From assembly GCF_003383615.1 (NCBI RefSeq), contig NZ_QNUL01000002.1, forward strand, positions 372,001 to 436,000: a stretch of DNA of 64,000 nt. The letters run 5' to 3'. How positions within the stretch are numbered: position 1 is the first letter of the stretch; every line of letters begins with the position of its first letter. The notes beneath the pieces were generated by a model that ran no database searches, was not told the origin of the DNA, and was given only the letters and a program-made list of their open reading frames with translations. Shown here in pieces: positions 7,288 through 17,121 of the stretch. The translations under genes and the position numbers were made by a program. This DNA is from Dyadobacter luteus (GTDB taxonomy: Bacteria > Bacteroidota > Bacteroidia > Cytophagales > Spirosomataceae).

Positions 7288-9042
7288 TTATTTCCAACCC
7301 TGATTCTGCACAAACCCGAATTTGATGATTTCTCTTTCGGGAACAGGGCCGTAATGCATATAGGCATTGTCGTAAGCGCGGTTTTCAACATTGAAATAAT
7401 TGATGCCACCGTCTGCTCCGAAACGTACCCCTTTTGCGGGCTCGGTCAGGTTGTGTTTCCAGCGGCGCAGATCCCAGAAACGGAAGCCCTCAAAGCAAAG
7501 CTCCAGCCGGCGCTCGTTGCGAATCAGTGTGCGCATGGCATCTTTGCTGGTTACAGAGGTCAGGTATGAATCGGGTTGGGTAATGCCGGCACGTTTTCTG
7601 ATCAGACCGATAATGTCCTTTGCTGAATAAGCATTTGACCCGGTCCCTTCCGGTCCCCATGCTTCGTTGGCAGCTTCGGCATAGTTCAGATACAATTCGG
7701 TGTACCGGATATGGGTATTGAAGTGTTTCTGGTTGGAAGCCGAAGCAGGGTTTACATTCACATCTTCCCGCAGAAGCTTTTTCAGATAATAGCCCGTACG
7801 GGTAGAGTTCGGAACGGCGTCAATGGCATTATCTCCTCCGCCATCCCCTGTGTTGATTACAGTATTACGCAGTCTGCTGCCGTTGAAAACGATGTAAAGG
7901 GACAGGCGCGGATCCCTGTTCTCATAAGGTTTGGCAGGATTAAATAATGCCCTCGGGTCAGAGATAGGATAACCGTTTGCAGCGGGAAAGGCATCCACCA
8001 GATTTTGAGTAGGGTTTACCCGGCCTGATCCATACAGCGAGGGGGGGAAGTGGTCAGTTTCCCTTGTACGATCGGTGGTGATCGGCCTTCTCCACATGAT
8101 CTCCTTGATATCCAGTCTGTCTCCGGTCGTTATATCGGACTCGTCAATCTGCTCTTTGAGATAGAAAATATGCCCTTTCGGATCCAGGCCCGCAATACCT
8201 CCGATCGCATTGAGAAGCTCGGCAGTCTGGTTGGCGGCGGTTTGCCATAAGGCAGCATTGTTGTTCAAATTAAAAGCAGGACTGGCTGCCAATAACGATG
8301 CTCTGGCCCGGATTGCGAGCGCATGCCGCCCGCTCATTCTCTGCTGACTGAAATCGCCGAATACCTCATTGTAATCAGAAATATCAACCGATTCAAAACC
8401 AACAGGTACAGCCGGACGGTTACCATAATCCATAGGAAGATATTTCAGTGCTTCGGTAATATCGGCATTGATACTGGCCATGGACTCTTCAAAGGAAGGA
8501 CGTGGTGTTTCGAAATCTTCTCTTCCTTCCAGAAATTTGTCATAAATAGGTGTACCCAGCAAAGTGCCGTTGGCGCCCACACCTCCATGGTTACGAAGCA
8601 AAAAGTACTTGAAAAGCGCACGCAGTGCATGTGATTCACCTTTGAATTTACGGATGTATAAATCCTTCACCGCGGGGTTCGTCCATTTCCAGGGCACATT
8701 ATCGACAATGCTCAGAAATTGATTGATGTACAAAATTCCGCGATTGGAAGACGTCCACAACTCCAAAGGGTTCAGACGAGGGGACCATTCACCGTTGGCA
8801 ATGCGCAGGTAGTTGCTCAGACGGTCGTTGGTTACCGCATCGTCTGTAGCCACCTCGTCAAAGGTGTAATTGTTGGATGGGATCACCGTATAAGCTGTGA
8901 TAAGCAGCCCTTCAGCAAAGGCCGGATCCCGGTAAACCCTGTCGAGCGTGTTATGGTTGTCATCCTCAGGCTCCAGCATGGTGCACGAAGGATTGACCAG
9001 AACTACCAACAGGATCAGCAATAGATAAGTATATGCTTTCAT
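7288..9042 (-). CDS. RagB/SusD family lipoprotein (second pair)
   Basis: A 584-residue SusD homologue, the glycan-binding lid of the SusC channel encoded just upstream (12 bases apart). It starts with a lipoprotein signal MKAYTYLLLILLVVLVNPSC, followed by TMLEPEDDN and the TPR-like helices typical of SusD (LYIRKFKGESHALRALFKYFLLRNHGG). The C-terminal ERRLELCFEGFRFWDLRRWK helix is the conserved family motif. The protein ends PEREIIKFGFVQNQGWK, the usual IP..E......QN.GW tail. Length fits the family (450-650). It is gene four of the tandem operon 6254-17121. The loops are long, and the substrate cannot be predicted. Confidence 0.95.
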   Translation of the reverse strand: MKAYTYLLLILLVVLVNPSCTMLEPEDDNHNTLDRVYRDPAFAEGLLITAYTVIPSNNYTFDEVATDDAVTNDRLSNYLRIANGEWSPRLNPLELWTSSNRGILYINQFLSIVDNVPWKWTNPAVKDLYIRKFKGESHALRALFKYFLLRNHGGVGANGTLLGTPIYDKFLEGREDFETPRPSFEESMASINADITEALKYLPMDYGNRPAVPVGFESVDISDYNEVFGDFSQQRMSGRHALAIRARASLLAASPAFNLNNNAALWQTAANQTAELLNAIGGIAGLDPKGHIFYLKEQIDESDITTGDRLDIKEIMWRRPITTDRTRETDHFPPSLYGSGRVNPTQNLVDAFPAANGYPISDPRALFNPAKPYENRDPRLSLYIVFNGSRLRNTVINTGDGGGDNAIDAVPNSTRTGYYLKKLLREDVNVNPASASNQKHFNTHIRYTELYLNYAEAANEAWGPEGTGSNAYSAKDIIGLIRKRAGITQPDSYLTSVTSKDAMRTLIRNERRLELCFEGFRFWDLRRWKHNLTEPAKGVRFGADGGINYFNVENRAYDNAYMHYGPVPEREIIKFGFVQNQGWK

Positions 9043-9054
9043 AGTTTTGTCAAA

Positions 9055-11895
9055 TTAAAAATTGGCTCTGATACCCAGTGAGTAAGTCCTGTAGACAGGC
9101 TCGCTGCCAACTCTTACATCTCTTTCCAATCTGTATTTGGCAAACTGAAAAAGATCTGATGCGTTGGCAAAAATATCCATGCTGCTCATGAGTATTTTCT
9201 TTGCAGCGGTTTCCTGCAAAGTGTAGGTAAGCTGCACTCTGCGAACCTGGAAGTAATTCGTACTGTACTGCCAGTAATTGGACCGGCGGAAATTATTGGT
9301 ACTGGTTTGGGAGCTTAATCTCGGATAAGTTGCCGTCTCGGCTGTTTCGGGCGTCCAGCTGCCAAGTACCACTTCAGAGTATTTTTTGTTTCCATCTACC
9401 CAGAAATAGTTGTTTTCACGAAAAGCTGTCGCACCGGCGCGTCCTTCGCCCAATACAAACAGGGACAGGTTTTTGTAACCTGCTTTCAGCTGAAGTCCTC
9501 CTGAAAATGGTGATTGCCAGCGGCCCAGATATACCTCATCATTGGCGTTAATAATACCATCATTGTTCTGATCCTGGTATTTCAGATCTCCCGGACGTAC
9601 TGTTCCGAATGTGTGAACCGGGCTGGCGTCGATATCGGCCTGATCTTTGAAATAACCGACTGAACGGATGCCATAATAAGCATCCCGCGGACGACCTGCT
9701 CTGTTCTGGTAGGCATTGTCATAAAGCTCATTGACGATGTGTCTTTTAGAGGTCACATACAGCATGTTGGCTCCCGCAAAGAAACTCCAGTTACCTATGC
9801 TTTTGTTGTAGGTCAGTCCCAGCTCGGCTCCTGTATACTTGTCTGCTTCGAAGTTCTCATAACCTACGAAATCGTTATAAAAGGATGGGTATTCTACATT
9901 AGGACGCACAACCAGGTTGTTATAGTAATTGTAAAATACATTTGCCTGAACCCCGACAGCTTTATTCAGGAAAAGTCCGTCTATTCCGAGATTGATCTCA
10001 TTTTTTCTGGCAAAGTCAAGATTGTTGTTGCTGCTCCAGTTTGATACGACACCATTTCTGGATCTTGTTCCCTCATACCAGTTGTAAGACCCCGAGTTTC
10101 CATATCTGTTGTCGTAGAAAAAATAATCCGAAATCGGTAGGTCTGACTTGATCATGCCGGCAGAGACACGCAGTTTCAGATAGTCAATGGCTTTAACAGA
10201 AGAAAGGAATCCTTCCTTGTTTAGCATCCAGGAAAGACCCACCGACGGGGAGAAACCTGTGCGGTTGCCGGGGGCCAATCTGGTGGAGTTGGCATAGTTG
10301 CTACTGAAATCAATGATGTATTTGTCGTCGTAAGCATACGCCGCCTGAAACCCGATGTGCGCATTGGTCATGGCCTGGAATACACCGTTCTCCTTGAAAG
10401 AGTTACCGAAACCCAGCAAATTGGCTGAGAAACGGTGCACATCATTGAATGCGCGGTCATATCTGAACTGGCCGTAGAAACCTACCCTTCTACGGAACAA
10501 GGAACCGCCAACGATTTGTGTACCCGGACGTGTATCCCTGCCATGCTGGGTAAGGCCGATAATCCTGTCTTCATTTGCTGCCCAGGTAGGAGTATATACC
10601 GAATACTCATTGGCAATGGTCTGTGTATATCCGTTAAAGAAGTCAAAGCTGATGTTGGTATGAGCTGACAATCCCGGTGTTACATCCGACAGATCAAAGT
10701 CGATACGGTTGTTAAAAGTGAATTTACGGTAGATGGTCTGCAAGACTCCGGCTGCGTAGGTATCTCCGAACGGGGTAGTCAGAAATGAGGTATTACCACC
10801 CAGCAGATACATTCCATTCACATCATTTTTGCGTGATCCCAGAAGCTCCAGGGAAGGGTCGATCAGACTGATCGGCAGAAGTGGCGTGTACTCATGAGGA
10901 CGTATCGTACGCGCCCGGTCCCAGTAATTACTCCGCTGCTGCTGGTTACTGCCATAGAATGCTGCAGCATCAATAGATGTTCTGATCAGCCGGTTTACTT
11001 TCAGATCCACATTGCCGCGTACATTGAAAAGGTTGTTTCTGGCATTGGCACCTTCGCCGAAATTGAGCAGTCCTCCTGTTGAGTTCCAGCCTACATTAGT
11101 ATAGAACTTTGCATTATCATCGCCACCTGAAAACTCGGTGACCACGTCATGATAGGTTTTGAAAGGACGAAGGAATTCATCGGAATAATAGTCTGTGCTG
11201 GGGTAGCGGTAGGGATTACCAGAGCGGTGGTTTTCAATAACTGCGTCGGTAAACTGAGGCGTGAGGCCATCGTTAGCACGTGCCCTGTTGAAGAGCGTCA
11301 TATAATCCGCAGAATTCAGAAATTTCGGAAGTTGTCTGGGTGTTGATAATCCGTAATTCAGAATCACATTAGCAGTCGGGCGGTCCGCTTTGCCCCGCTT
11401 GGTAGTAATAAGTACCACGCCGTTTACTGCCGCAGTTCCATAAAGTATTGAGGCATTCACATCTTTGAGAACAGTGATGCTCTCCACTTCTGACAGCCGC
11501 AGCCCTTCGATATCCCTTGGAAGACCATCAACTATAAACAACATCGCGTTTCCTGAGGACAAACCACTACCGGTGAGGTCTCCCACATCAATGCCAATAC
11601 CTACTCCGCGTATGCTATTGTTTCCGAGCATACCCAGGGTGCGGCCACTGAGTACACTGCTGAGCCATATGTTGTTATCAAATTTGTTAATCGCTGCAGC
11701 ATCCAGTACAGTCACAGCTCCGGTGATCTGTTCCGGGTTTTGTCTTTTGAAAGCCACCGGTACGGTTTCTGCCGGCGGGGCTACTACGATGATGTTACTT
11801 TGGGTAGTATCCGTTTGCGCTTTCAGTTCTGCTCCGGCTGTCAGTATAAGCCCTGAGCAGACAAGTAAAGCGAGTATATTTTTCATCTGATCCAT
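9055..11895 (-). CDS. SusC/RagA TonB-dependent transporter (second pair), short N-terminus
   Basis: A 946-residue outer-membrane TonB-dependent transporter. After the signal peptide (KNILALLVCSGLILTAGAELKAQ) the protein goes almost directly into the plug domain (EQITGAVTVLDAAAINKFD ... SVLSGRTLGMLGNNSIRGVGIGIDVG ... MLFIVDGLPRDIEGLRLSEVESITVLKDVNASILYGTAAVNGVVLITTKRGK). It lacks the carboxypeptidase-like regulatory (CarboxypepD_reg) domain that most SusC proteins carry before the plug, including the first SusC of this operon. The barrel ends in ...YRTYSLGIRANF with a C-terminal aromatic residue. Methionines at 11895 and 11886 are both possible starts; 11886 gives the more typical signal peptide. 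Its partner SusD is the next gene. Confidence 0.94.
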   Translation of the reverse strand: MDQMKNILALLVCSGLILTAGAELKAQTDTTQSNIIVVAPPAETVPVAFKRQNPEQITGAVTVLDAAAINKFDNNIWLSSVLSGRTLGMLGNNSIRGVGIGIDVGDLTGSGLSSGNAMLFIVDGLPRDIEGLRLSEVESITVLKDVNASILYGTAAVNGVVLITTKRGKADRPTANVILNYGLSTPRQLPKFLNSADYMTLFNRARANDGLTPQFTDAVIENHRSGNPYRYPSTDYYSDEFLRPFKTYHDVVTEFSGGDDNAKFYTNVGWNSTGGLLNFGEGANARNNLFNVRGNVDLKVNRLIRTSIDAAAFYGSNQQQRSNYWDRARTIRPHEYTPLLPISLIDPSLELLGSRKNDVNGMYLLGGNTSFLTTPFGDTYAAGVLQTIYRKFTFNNRIDFDLSDVTPGLSAHTNISFDFFNGYTQTIANEYSVYTPTWAANEDRIIGLTQHGRDTRPGTQIVGGSLFRRRVGFYGQFRYDRAFNDVHRFSANLLGFGNSFKENGVFQAMTNAHIGFQAAYAYDDKYIIDFSSNYANSTRLAPGNRTGFSPSVGLSWMLNKEGFLSSVKAIDYLKLRVSAGMIKSDLPISDYFFYDNRYGNSGSYNWYEGTRSRNGVVSNWSSNNNLDFARKNEINLGIDGLFLNKAVGVQANVFYNYYNNLVVRPNVEYPSFYNDFVGYENFEADKYTGAELGLTYNKSIGNWSFFAGANMLYVTSKRHIVNELYDNAYQNRAGRPRDAYYGIRSVGYFKDQADIDASPVHTFGTVRPGDLKYQDQNNDGIINANDEVYLGRWQSPFSGGLQLKAGYKNLSLFVLGEGRAGATAFRENNYFWVDGNKKYSEVVLGSWTPETAETATYPRLSSQTSTNNFRRSNYWQYSTNYFQVRRVQLTYTLQETAAKKILMSSMDIFANASDLFQFAKYRLERDVRVGSEPVYRTYSLGIRANF

Positions 11896-11920
11896 ATTTT
11901 TAAGAATGGGTTAGGGGATG

Positions 11921-13729
11921 TTACCAGCCTGGGTTTTGAGGGAAATCCTTGTACATTCTTGTGAATGCAACCTGAACAGGCAGCCAGTTGTGCTTTCTCT
12001 CCACCGCTCGTTTCACGACAAGGCGTTCTGATAAATTGATCGGTTTGCCGTTGGCTCCGCGGTTGAAATCAATAGCAGTTTTATTCAGGTAACGCGGGTC
12101 TGCGTTGCGGTTCCAACGGCGAAGGTCGCAGAAACGCGCTCCCTCAAAAGCCAGTTCAACGGCTCTTTCCCTGACGATTTCTTCGAAAAACGAATCCTTC
12201 GATGTCGTGTATTTCGCGAGCAAATCAGGAAGCTGAGCTCTATTACGAATCATATTGACCGCCTTTTCAGCTGTTAGCGTGTAGTTGGAAGCAACTGCTT
12301 TCGGGCCGCCATTGGGTGAAAAGTTCACCGCTTCAGCATACATCAGATAAATGTCAGACAGTCTTAGGTAAGGAACATATGCCTGAAGCGCATTGGCCAG
12401 GGATGTCGTGAAATTAGGCCCGATAGGAGAGTAACGTTTTGCATAGTAGCCCGTCACGCTCGGAGGATTGATCTGATTCCTGTGGAAGCCCCCATTATAC
12501 AATTGGGCAAACCTGTCGTTGCCTGCCGCATTGTGAATCTGGTCTCCGTCTACGACAATATCTTTGTAAAAACGAGGTTCGCGCCCTGTCCATGGATCAC
12601 TCGGATTAAATCCTGAATTGGGATCGTCAATCGGAAGTCCGTTGGCCATACCGTAATTTTTGATAAAATTATGGGTAGGAACATCAGCCGAAGTTCCGCT
12701 GTTTAGTCCGAAAGACGAGGGTACCGTCCCGCCCAGTGCAGACCACCGTACGCGGTCTCTCTGAAAAACAGTCGGCATCATAATGGCTTCCGTACCACCG
12801 GGGCGTTCCCAGTTCCATCTCCAGAAGATATCCGTCCAGCTGGCCCATGGCTGCAGTTTGTACTGACCGGTCTCATCTGCCAGTTTGAGCAGTTCCCCGA
12901 ATGCTTCAGCTGCCTGTTTGGACAGTTCAGGATCAAAGGCATTTACACCCGTAGCCTCCTGATTGATCATCGGACTTGCCGCATAAAGGAGCGATTTTCC
13001 CAGATAACCCAATGCGTGAAACTTATTGATGCGGTCGCGGTTATGACCCATAGTTGCCTGACCAGGCTGAGACTTATCCCAGTGAACCGGCAGCAGATCG
13101 GCTGCGGCACGGAAATCCGCAGCCATCTTTTTTGCAGTTTCCTGGAAGCTGAGCCGTTTGAATTCCTCGGTTGTCATCTCCTCGGTAGGACTCAGTACGC
13201 GGTTGATGTAGGGCATTCCTCCCCAGTAGCGGCAAATTTCGAAGTAAAACCAGCCGCGGAAGAAAAGTGCCTGGCCGCGCAGGTGGTCTTTTTCTTCCTG
13301 AGTGCCCTGGAAAAGTCCTTCCTGATCCAGTTTTTCAAGTGCAATGTTGGACTTGCGTATGGCATACCAGGCATATTCCCAGATTCTTTTGGTTCTGCTA
13401 TCGTTATTGGTCGTATTCACGCTCTGACCGTAGAAGTAGCTTTCCGCTCCCCAGTAGTTGCCGTTATCAAAGGCATATGGGCTGTTATTGAGCGTTTCGT
13501 CAGCAAACAAGTAGGGGTTCCATGCTCCGCCTTTGTTAGGGTCCATGATACACCCGTACATTTCTTCAACAAATCCCTGAAAACTGTTGAAATTACCGAA
13601 AGCAACTTTTTCAGTAATGTCTGCCTCAGGGGCTCTGTCCAGATAGCTTTCGCAGCCAACAAGTAATAATGCGGATAGCAATATCTTGGCTGAGAACAGT
13701 TTTGTATATCTCAGTTTAATACTTTTCAT
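11921..13729 (-). CDS. RagB/SusD family lipoprotein (first pair)
   Basis: A 602-residue SusD homologue paired with the SusC at 13744-17121 (14 bases upstream). A lipoprotein signal ends at LLVGC (lipobox LVGC), followed by ESYLDRAPEADITEKVAFGNFNSFQGFVEEMYGCI, the SusD N-terminal region. Internal TPR-type helices include LRGQALFFRGWFYFEICRYWGGMPYI, a strong family motif. The C-terminal ERAVELAFEGARFCDLRRWNR helix and the final FPQNPGW are canonical. Second gene of the five-gene operon; the protein shares only the family fold with the second SusD, so the two pairs probably bind different ligands or different ends of one glycan. Confidence 0.95.
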   Translation of the reverse strand: MKSIKLRYTKLFSAKILLSALLLVGCESYLDRAPEADITEKVAFGNFNSFQGFVEEMYGCIMDPNKGGAWNPYLFADETLNNSPYAFDNGNYWGAESYFYGQSVNTTNNDSRTKRIWEYAWYAIRKSNIALEKLDQEGLFQGTQEEKDHLRGQALFFRGWFYFEICRYWGGMPYINRVLSPTEEMTTEEFKRLSFQETAKKMAADFRAAADLLPVHWDKSQPGQATMGHNRDRINKFHALGYLGKSLLYAASPMINQEATGVNAFDPELSKQAAEAFGELLKLADETGQYKLQPWASWTDIFWRWNWERPGGTEAIMMPTVFQRDRVRWSALGGTVPSSFGLNSGTSADVPTHNFIKNYGMANGLPIDDPNSGFNPSDPWTGREPRFYKDIVVDGDQIHNAAGNDRFAQLYNGGFHRNQINPPSVTGYYAKRYSPIGPNFTTSLANALQAYVPYLRLSDIYLMYAEAVNFSPNGGPKAVASNYTLTAEKAVNMIRNRAQLPDLLAKYTTSKDSFFEEIVRERAVELAFEGARFCDLRRWNRNADPRYLNKTAIDFNRGANGKPINLSERLVVKRAVERKHNWLPVQVAFTRMYKDFPQNPGW

Positions 13730-13743
13730 ATTTCAGGCTTTTT

Positions 13744-16700
13744 CTAGAATGAAAAATCGATTCCCAGATTGAATCTTCTCATGGTAGGATAGGCTCCCTG
13801 TGTACCGCTTGCCCCGCTATAGGTCGACTCACGGTCATCAGGTAGTTTCGTCCATAAAAACAGGTTGGTGCCATTCAGGAAAATACGGGTGCTGCTCAAC
13901 CCCAATCGTTTTGCCAGATTGCTCTTGCCGAGATTGTAAGCAATTTCAGCAGTTCGTAACCTGAGGAAAGAGGCATCGTAAAGGAAATAGTCGCCAATGT
14001 TTTCACCTTGAGTTTTCCAGCGTGGAAGGAAAGAAGATGCGTTCTGATTGTCTTTGGACCAGTAGTCACGTGCATGACCGTAAACAATATCCACATCATA
14101 CAGGTAGTTGTTAAAGTCGACCCTGCGGTTCACATTGTTTGCCCCATAGAACTGAACCATGAAACTGAAGCCTTTGAACTCGCCTCCCAGGCCCAGTGTA
14201 CCGGTATTCTGCGGAACCTCTGTGTAGCCGGTCGGGGGAGTATCCTCATTGTTTTTGATGACCCCGTCGGCATTGAAGTCTACAAGGTTGTAATAGCCTG
14301 GAAGCTTTTGAAGGTCGTTGTTTTCTGTCGGAACGCTTGCATAGATATCATCCCAGTTATTATAGAATCCTGCGCTCAGCAAACTTCTCTGCTGTCCGAT
14401 GGAATAGCCAGCCTGTTTAAGGTAATCCAGTTGTAGAGGCGCATCGTCGCGGAAAATGATCTTGTTTTCATTGTGAGAATAAGACAGGTTCGCCCATACG
14501 CTCAGGTTCGGATTGATACGCTTGTTGAATTTCAGTTCAACTTCGTATCCATTGGACTTAACCTGGCCAAGGTTTGCGCTCGGTGGCGTGGCTCCGAAGA
14601 AAGGAGGTACGTTGCGGCTTCCGCCAGTCATGAGAATGTTGGTCCGGTTCTCATTAAAAATATCGACATTCAGCCCAAGCATGCTCTCAAAAAATCCCAT
14701 TTCAAAACCGAAGTTGGATTTAACGGCGGTTTCCCAGTGAATATTCGGATTCCCCACCACAGTTTCACGGTAATAGTTGTAAGGGCTGAAAGCATTGGTA
14801 TTTTCATTCAGACGTGCCGCTCCTCCGAAAGCAAGCTGGGAGGCATAAAGCCAGCGGCTTCCGCTGATGTTGTCATCACCTACTTTCCCTATACTGTAGC
14901 GGAATTTGAGCAGGTCCATGAATTTATTCTTGAAGAATTTTTCATTGGACAGCACATAACCCAATCCTACCGAAGGGAAAAAGTCAAAGCGGTAGGCGGG
15001 GCCGAACTGCTCCGATCCGTTATAGGCTCCGTTCACTTCAAACAGGTAGGTGGTGTTGTAGTCGTAGGTAGCACGGAAAACCCAGTCTTCGCGGAAGTTT
15101 TTAAACATACTTCCCCGGGCATATTCCTCCCGTTTTACCAACCCCATCGCAGTCACATTGTGTTTGGCAAACTGACGGGCGTAGTTGAGCTGAAACTGAT
15201 ACATCAGTCTCCTTTCAATCGGAATACTTGTATCCCAGTTGGCAGCTCCAACTGTTTCCTGGCGTGTGGTCCACGGACGTACGATCCAGTCGTATTCTTC
15301 GTCACTGACAGGCAGATAAACCGTGTATTCGCTCGGATCCTGATCGCCGCCCCGGTAAAGCATCGGGTAGATTTGTTTGTAGGGAACATTCGAGGCAGCT
15401 TCGCCCGGGCGCACATGGTTATTGACATCATAAATACCGCCTTCAGAACGGATCGTGTTGTCATAAAACAGCATCCCGGAAGCCTTCAGGCCTTTGGTCA
15501 GAAAACTCAGATCCTGCTCAATGGTAAAATCGGAATTGAGCTGCGTAGCTCTTGTTTGTCTGATGCCCAGGTTATAGACAGCTGCAATAGGATTAAGCGT
15601 AAAGTTTCCGCCTTCCTGATAAGCGCCCCAGCGTCCGTCGCTGTAGCGGGGAAGGAAGATATTAGGAGGGGTGAAGTAAGCGGCTCCCCACATCCAGCTA
15701 TCAGCACGGCTTGTACTTCCGTCGTTGTTGAAATTGGTGTTTTTCTGACTGAAATACCCGGCGAAATTCAGTTTCAGTTTGGTGGATTTGGTCAGCTTCA
15801 CATCAATGTTACTGCGGAAGTTGAAGCGGTTGAAGTTATAGTTGGGCTTGTAGCCTTTGTTGTTGTCGTAATCCCGGAACATATCGCCTTCATTCAGGTA
15901 GGCCAGTGATCCGAAATACTGCACCGCTTTGCTGCCACCGCTGGCACTTAGTGTAGCGCGGTGGGACATGCCCACGTCCTTAAACATCTCCTTGGCCCAG
16001 TCTACATCAGGATAAATTTCCTGGTATTCTGCAGATCTCGGACCGCGGTAACGCTGCACAATTTCATAGGGAACATAGGCGTTCCAGGATGGCTGGTTGA
16101 GCACCCCTTCGCGTTCAATGATCTCGTTTTTTGCCATCATCGCATCGTAGGAGTTGAGTTTATCCGGAAGGCGCGAGACGGCTTTGGCTGTAGCCGTGTA
16201 GTTGAAATTGAGTTTGGTTTTACCCTGCTGGCCACGTTTGGTGGTGATCAGGATTACGCCATTGGCACCTTTCACCCCGAATACCGCTGTAGCAGAAGCA
16301 TCTTTCAAAACAGATATGGACGCCACCTCGTTGGGGTCAATGTTGTTCATGCTACGTTCCACGTTATCAACAAGCACAAGAGGCTGGCCGCCGTTCCAGG
16401 TGTTCTGGCCGCGGATAAAAATGTTGGTCGCACTCTCGCCGGTTGTAATACCACCGGGCTCACCAGAGGATGTGAGTGAGACGATACCAGGTAGCTGCCC
16501 AGCCAGTGCTTCCCTGAGGTCGGTAACATTTCCATTTCGTTTGATCACTTCATCGGACATCTGCACAATGGATCCGACCACGCTCTCTTTTTTCTGCTGA
16601 CCGAACCCGACTACCACTACTTCATCGAGCACTTTGTAGTCTTCTTCCATCACAATCGAAATGACGGCTTTGCCGGCAACGGGTACGTCCTTTGCTTTGT

Positions 16701-17121
16701 ATCCGATAAAAGAGACCTTAAGCGTGGAGTTCATTCCCACATTTTCAAGTGAGAAATTACCACTTACATCGGTAACCGTCCCTTTGGTGGTTCCGGCCAC
16801 CATCACAGTTACCCCGATCAGCTCATCCTGTTTGATGTCGACGATCCTGCCCCGGATGTTCAGAGTAGTGTCTTTGGCAGAAGCGCGGTTGATAACGGAT
16901 GGTAGGTCATGCAACTGGTTGCGCCCGTTCGTACTACCTGCGTAGGCAAGAAAAGGTTTGGGGTTGGGTTGTTTTTTGATTTCGCCGGGCGGCTTTCCCA
17001 GGGAAATCTGCGGGCGTTCCGGAGGACCGGAAGGTTGCTGAAACGGAGTTTCTCCGGCAACTGCAGAAAGTTCCGGGAACGTTGCCAGAACCAGCAGGAC
17101 TGCTGTAAATCTTCTTTTCAT
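13744..17121 (-). CDS. SusC/RagA TonB-dependent transporter (first pair)
   Basis: A 1125-residue outer-membrane transporter that imports glycan oligomers using TonB. Order of parts: signal peptide (1-22), an unusual proline-rich linker (about 25-80, with QQPSGPPERPQISLGKPPGE), a CarboxypepD_reg beta-sandwich (about 88-165; LNIRGRIVDIKQDELIGVTVMVAGTTKGTVTD), a TonB-box-like region (DEVVVVGFGQQKKESVVGSI), the plug domain (LREALAGQLPGIV ... NIFIRGQNTWNGGQPLVLVDNVE ... ASISVLKDASATAVFGVKGANGVILITTKRG), and a beta-barrel ending FNLGIDFSF. No STN domain is present, so sigma/anti-sigma signalling is not expected. First gene of the operon; the 702-base region upstream holds its promoter. The large antisense frames here are shadows. 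Confidence 0.95.
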   Translation of the reverse strand: MKRRFTAVLLVLATFPELSAVAGETPFQQPSGPPERPQISLGKPPGEIKKQPNPKPFLAYAGSTNGRNQLHDLPSVINRASAKDTTLNIRGRIVDIKQDELIGVTVMVAGTTKGTVTDVSGNFSLENVGMNSTLKVSFIGYKAKDVPVAGKAVISIVMEEDYKVLDEVVVVGFGQQKKESVVGSIVQMSDEVIKRNGNVTDLREALAGQLPGIVSLTSSGEPGGITTGESATNIFIRGQNTWNGGQPLVLVDNVERSMNNIDPNEVASISVLKDASATAVFGVKGANGVILITTKRGQQGKTKLNFNYTATAKAVSRLPDKLNSYDAMMAKNEIIEREGVLNQPSWNAYVPYEIVQRYRGPRSAEYQEIYPDVDWAKEMFKDVGMSHRATLSASGGSKAVQYFGSLAYLNEGDMFRDYDNNKGYKPNYNFNRFNFRSNIDVKLTKSTKLKLNFAGYFSQKNTNFNNDGSTSRADSWMWGAAYFTPPNIFLPRYSDGRWGAYQEGGNFTLNPIAAVYNLGIRQTRATQLNSDFTIEQDLSFLTKGLKASGMLFYDNTIRSEGGIYDVNNHVRPGEAASNVPYKQIYPMLYRGGDQDPSEYTVYLPVSDEEYDWIVRPWTTRQETVGAANWDTSIPIERRLMYQFQLNYARQFAKHNVTAMGLVKREEYARGSMFKNFREDWVFRATYDYNTTYLFEVNGAYNGSEQFGPAYRFDFFPSVGLGYVLSNEKFFKNKFMDLLKFRYSIGKVGDDNISGSRWLYASQLAFGGAARLNENTNAFSPYNYYRETVVGNPNIHWETAVKSNFGFEMGFFESMLGLNVDIFNENRTNILMTGGSRNVPPFFGATPPSANLGQVKSNGYEVELKFNKRINPNLSVWANLSYSHNENKIIFRDDAPLQLDYLKQAGYSIGQQRSLLSAGFYNNWDDIYASVPTENNDLQKLPGYYNLVDFNADGVIKNNEDTPPTGYTEVPQNTGTLGLGGEFKGFSFMVQFYGANNVNRRVDFNNYLYDVDIVYGHARDYWSKDNQNASSFLPRWKTQGENIGDYFLYDASFLRLRTAEIAYNLGKSNLAKRLGLSSTRIFLNGTNLFLWTKLPDDRESTYSGASGTQGAYPTMRRFNLGIDFSF

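Noticed and set aside
14473..15909. Large open frames antisense to the first SusC gene (also 13016-13666 and 21349-22029)
   Set aside because: They have no recognised domain, no start-region support, and lie exactly opposite strongly supported SusC, SusD and NrdA genes; they are shadow frames.
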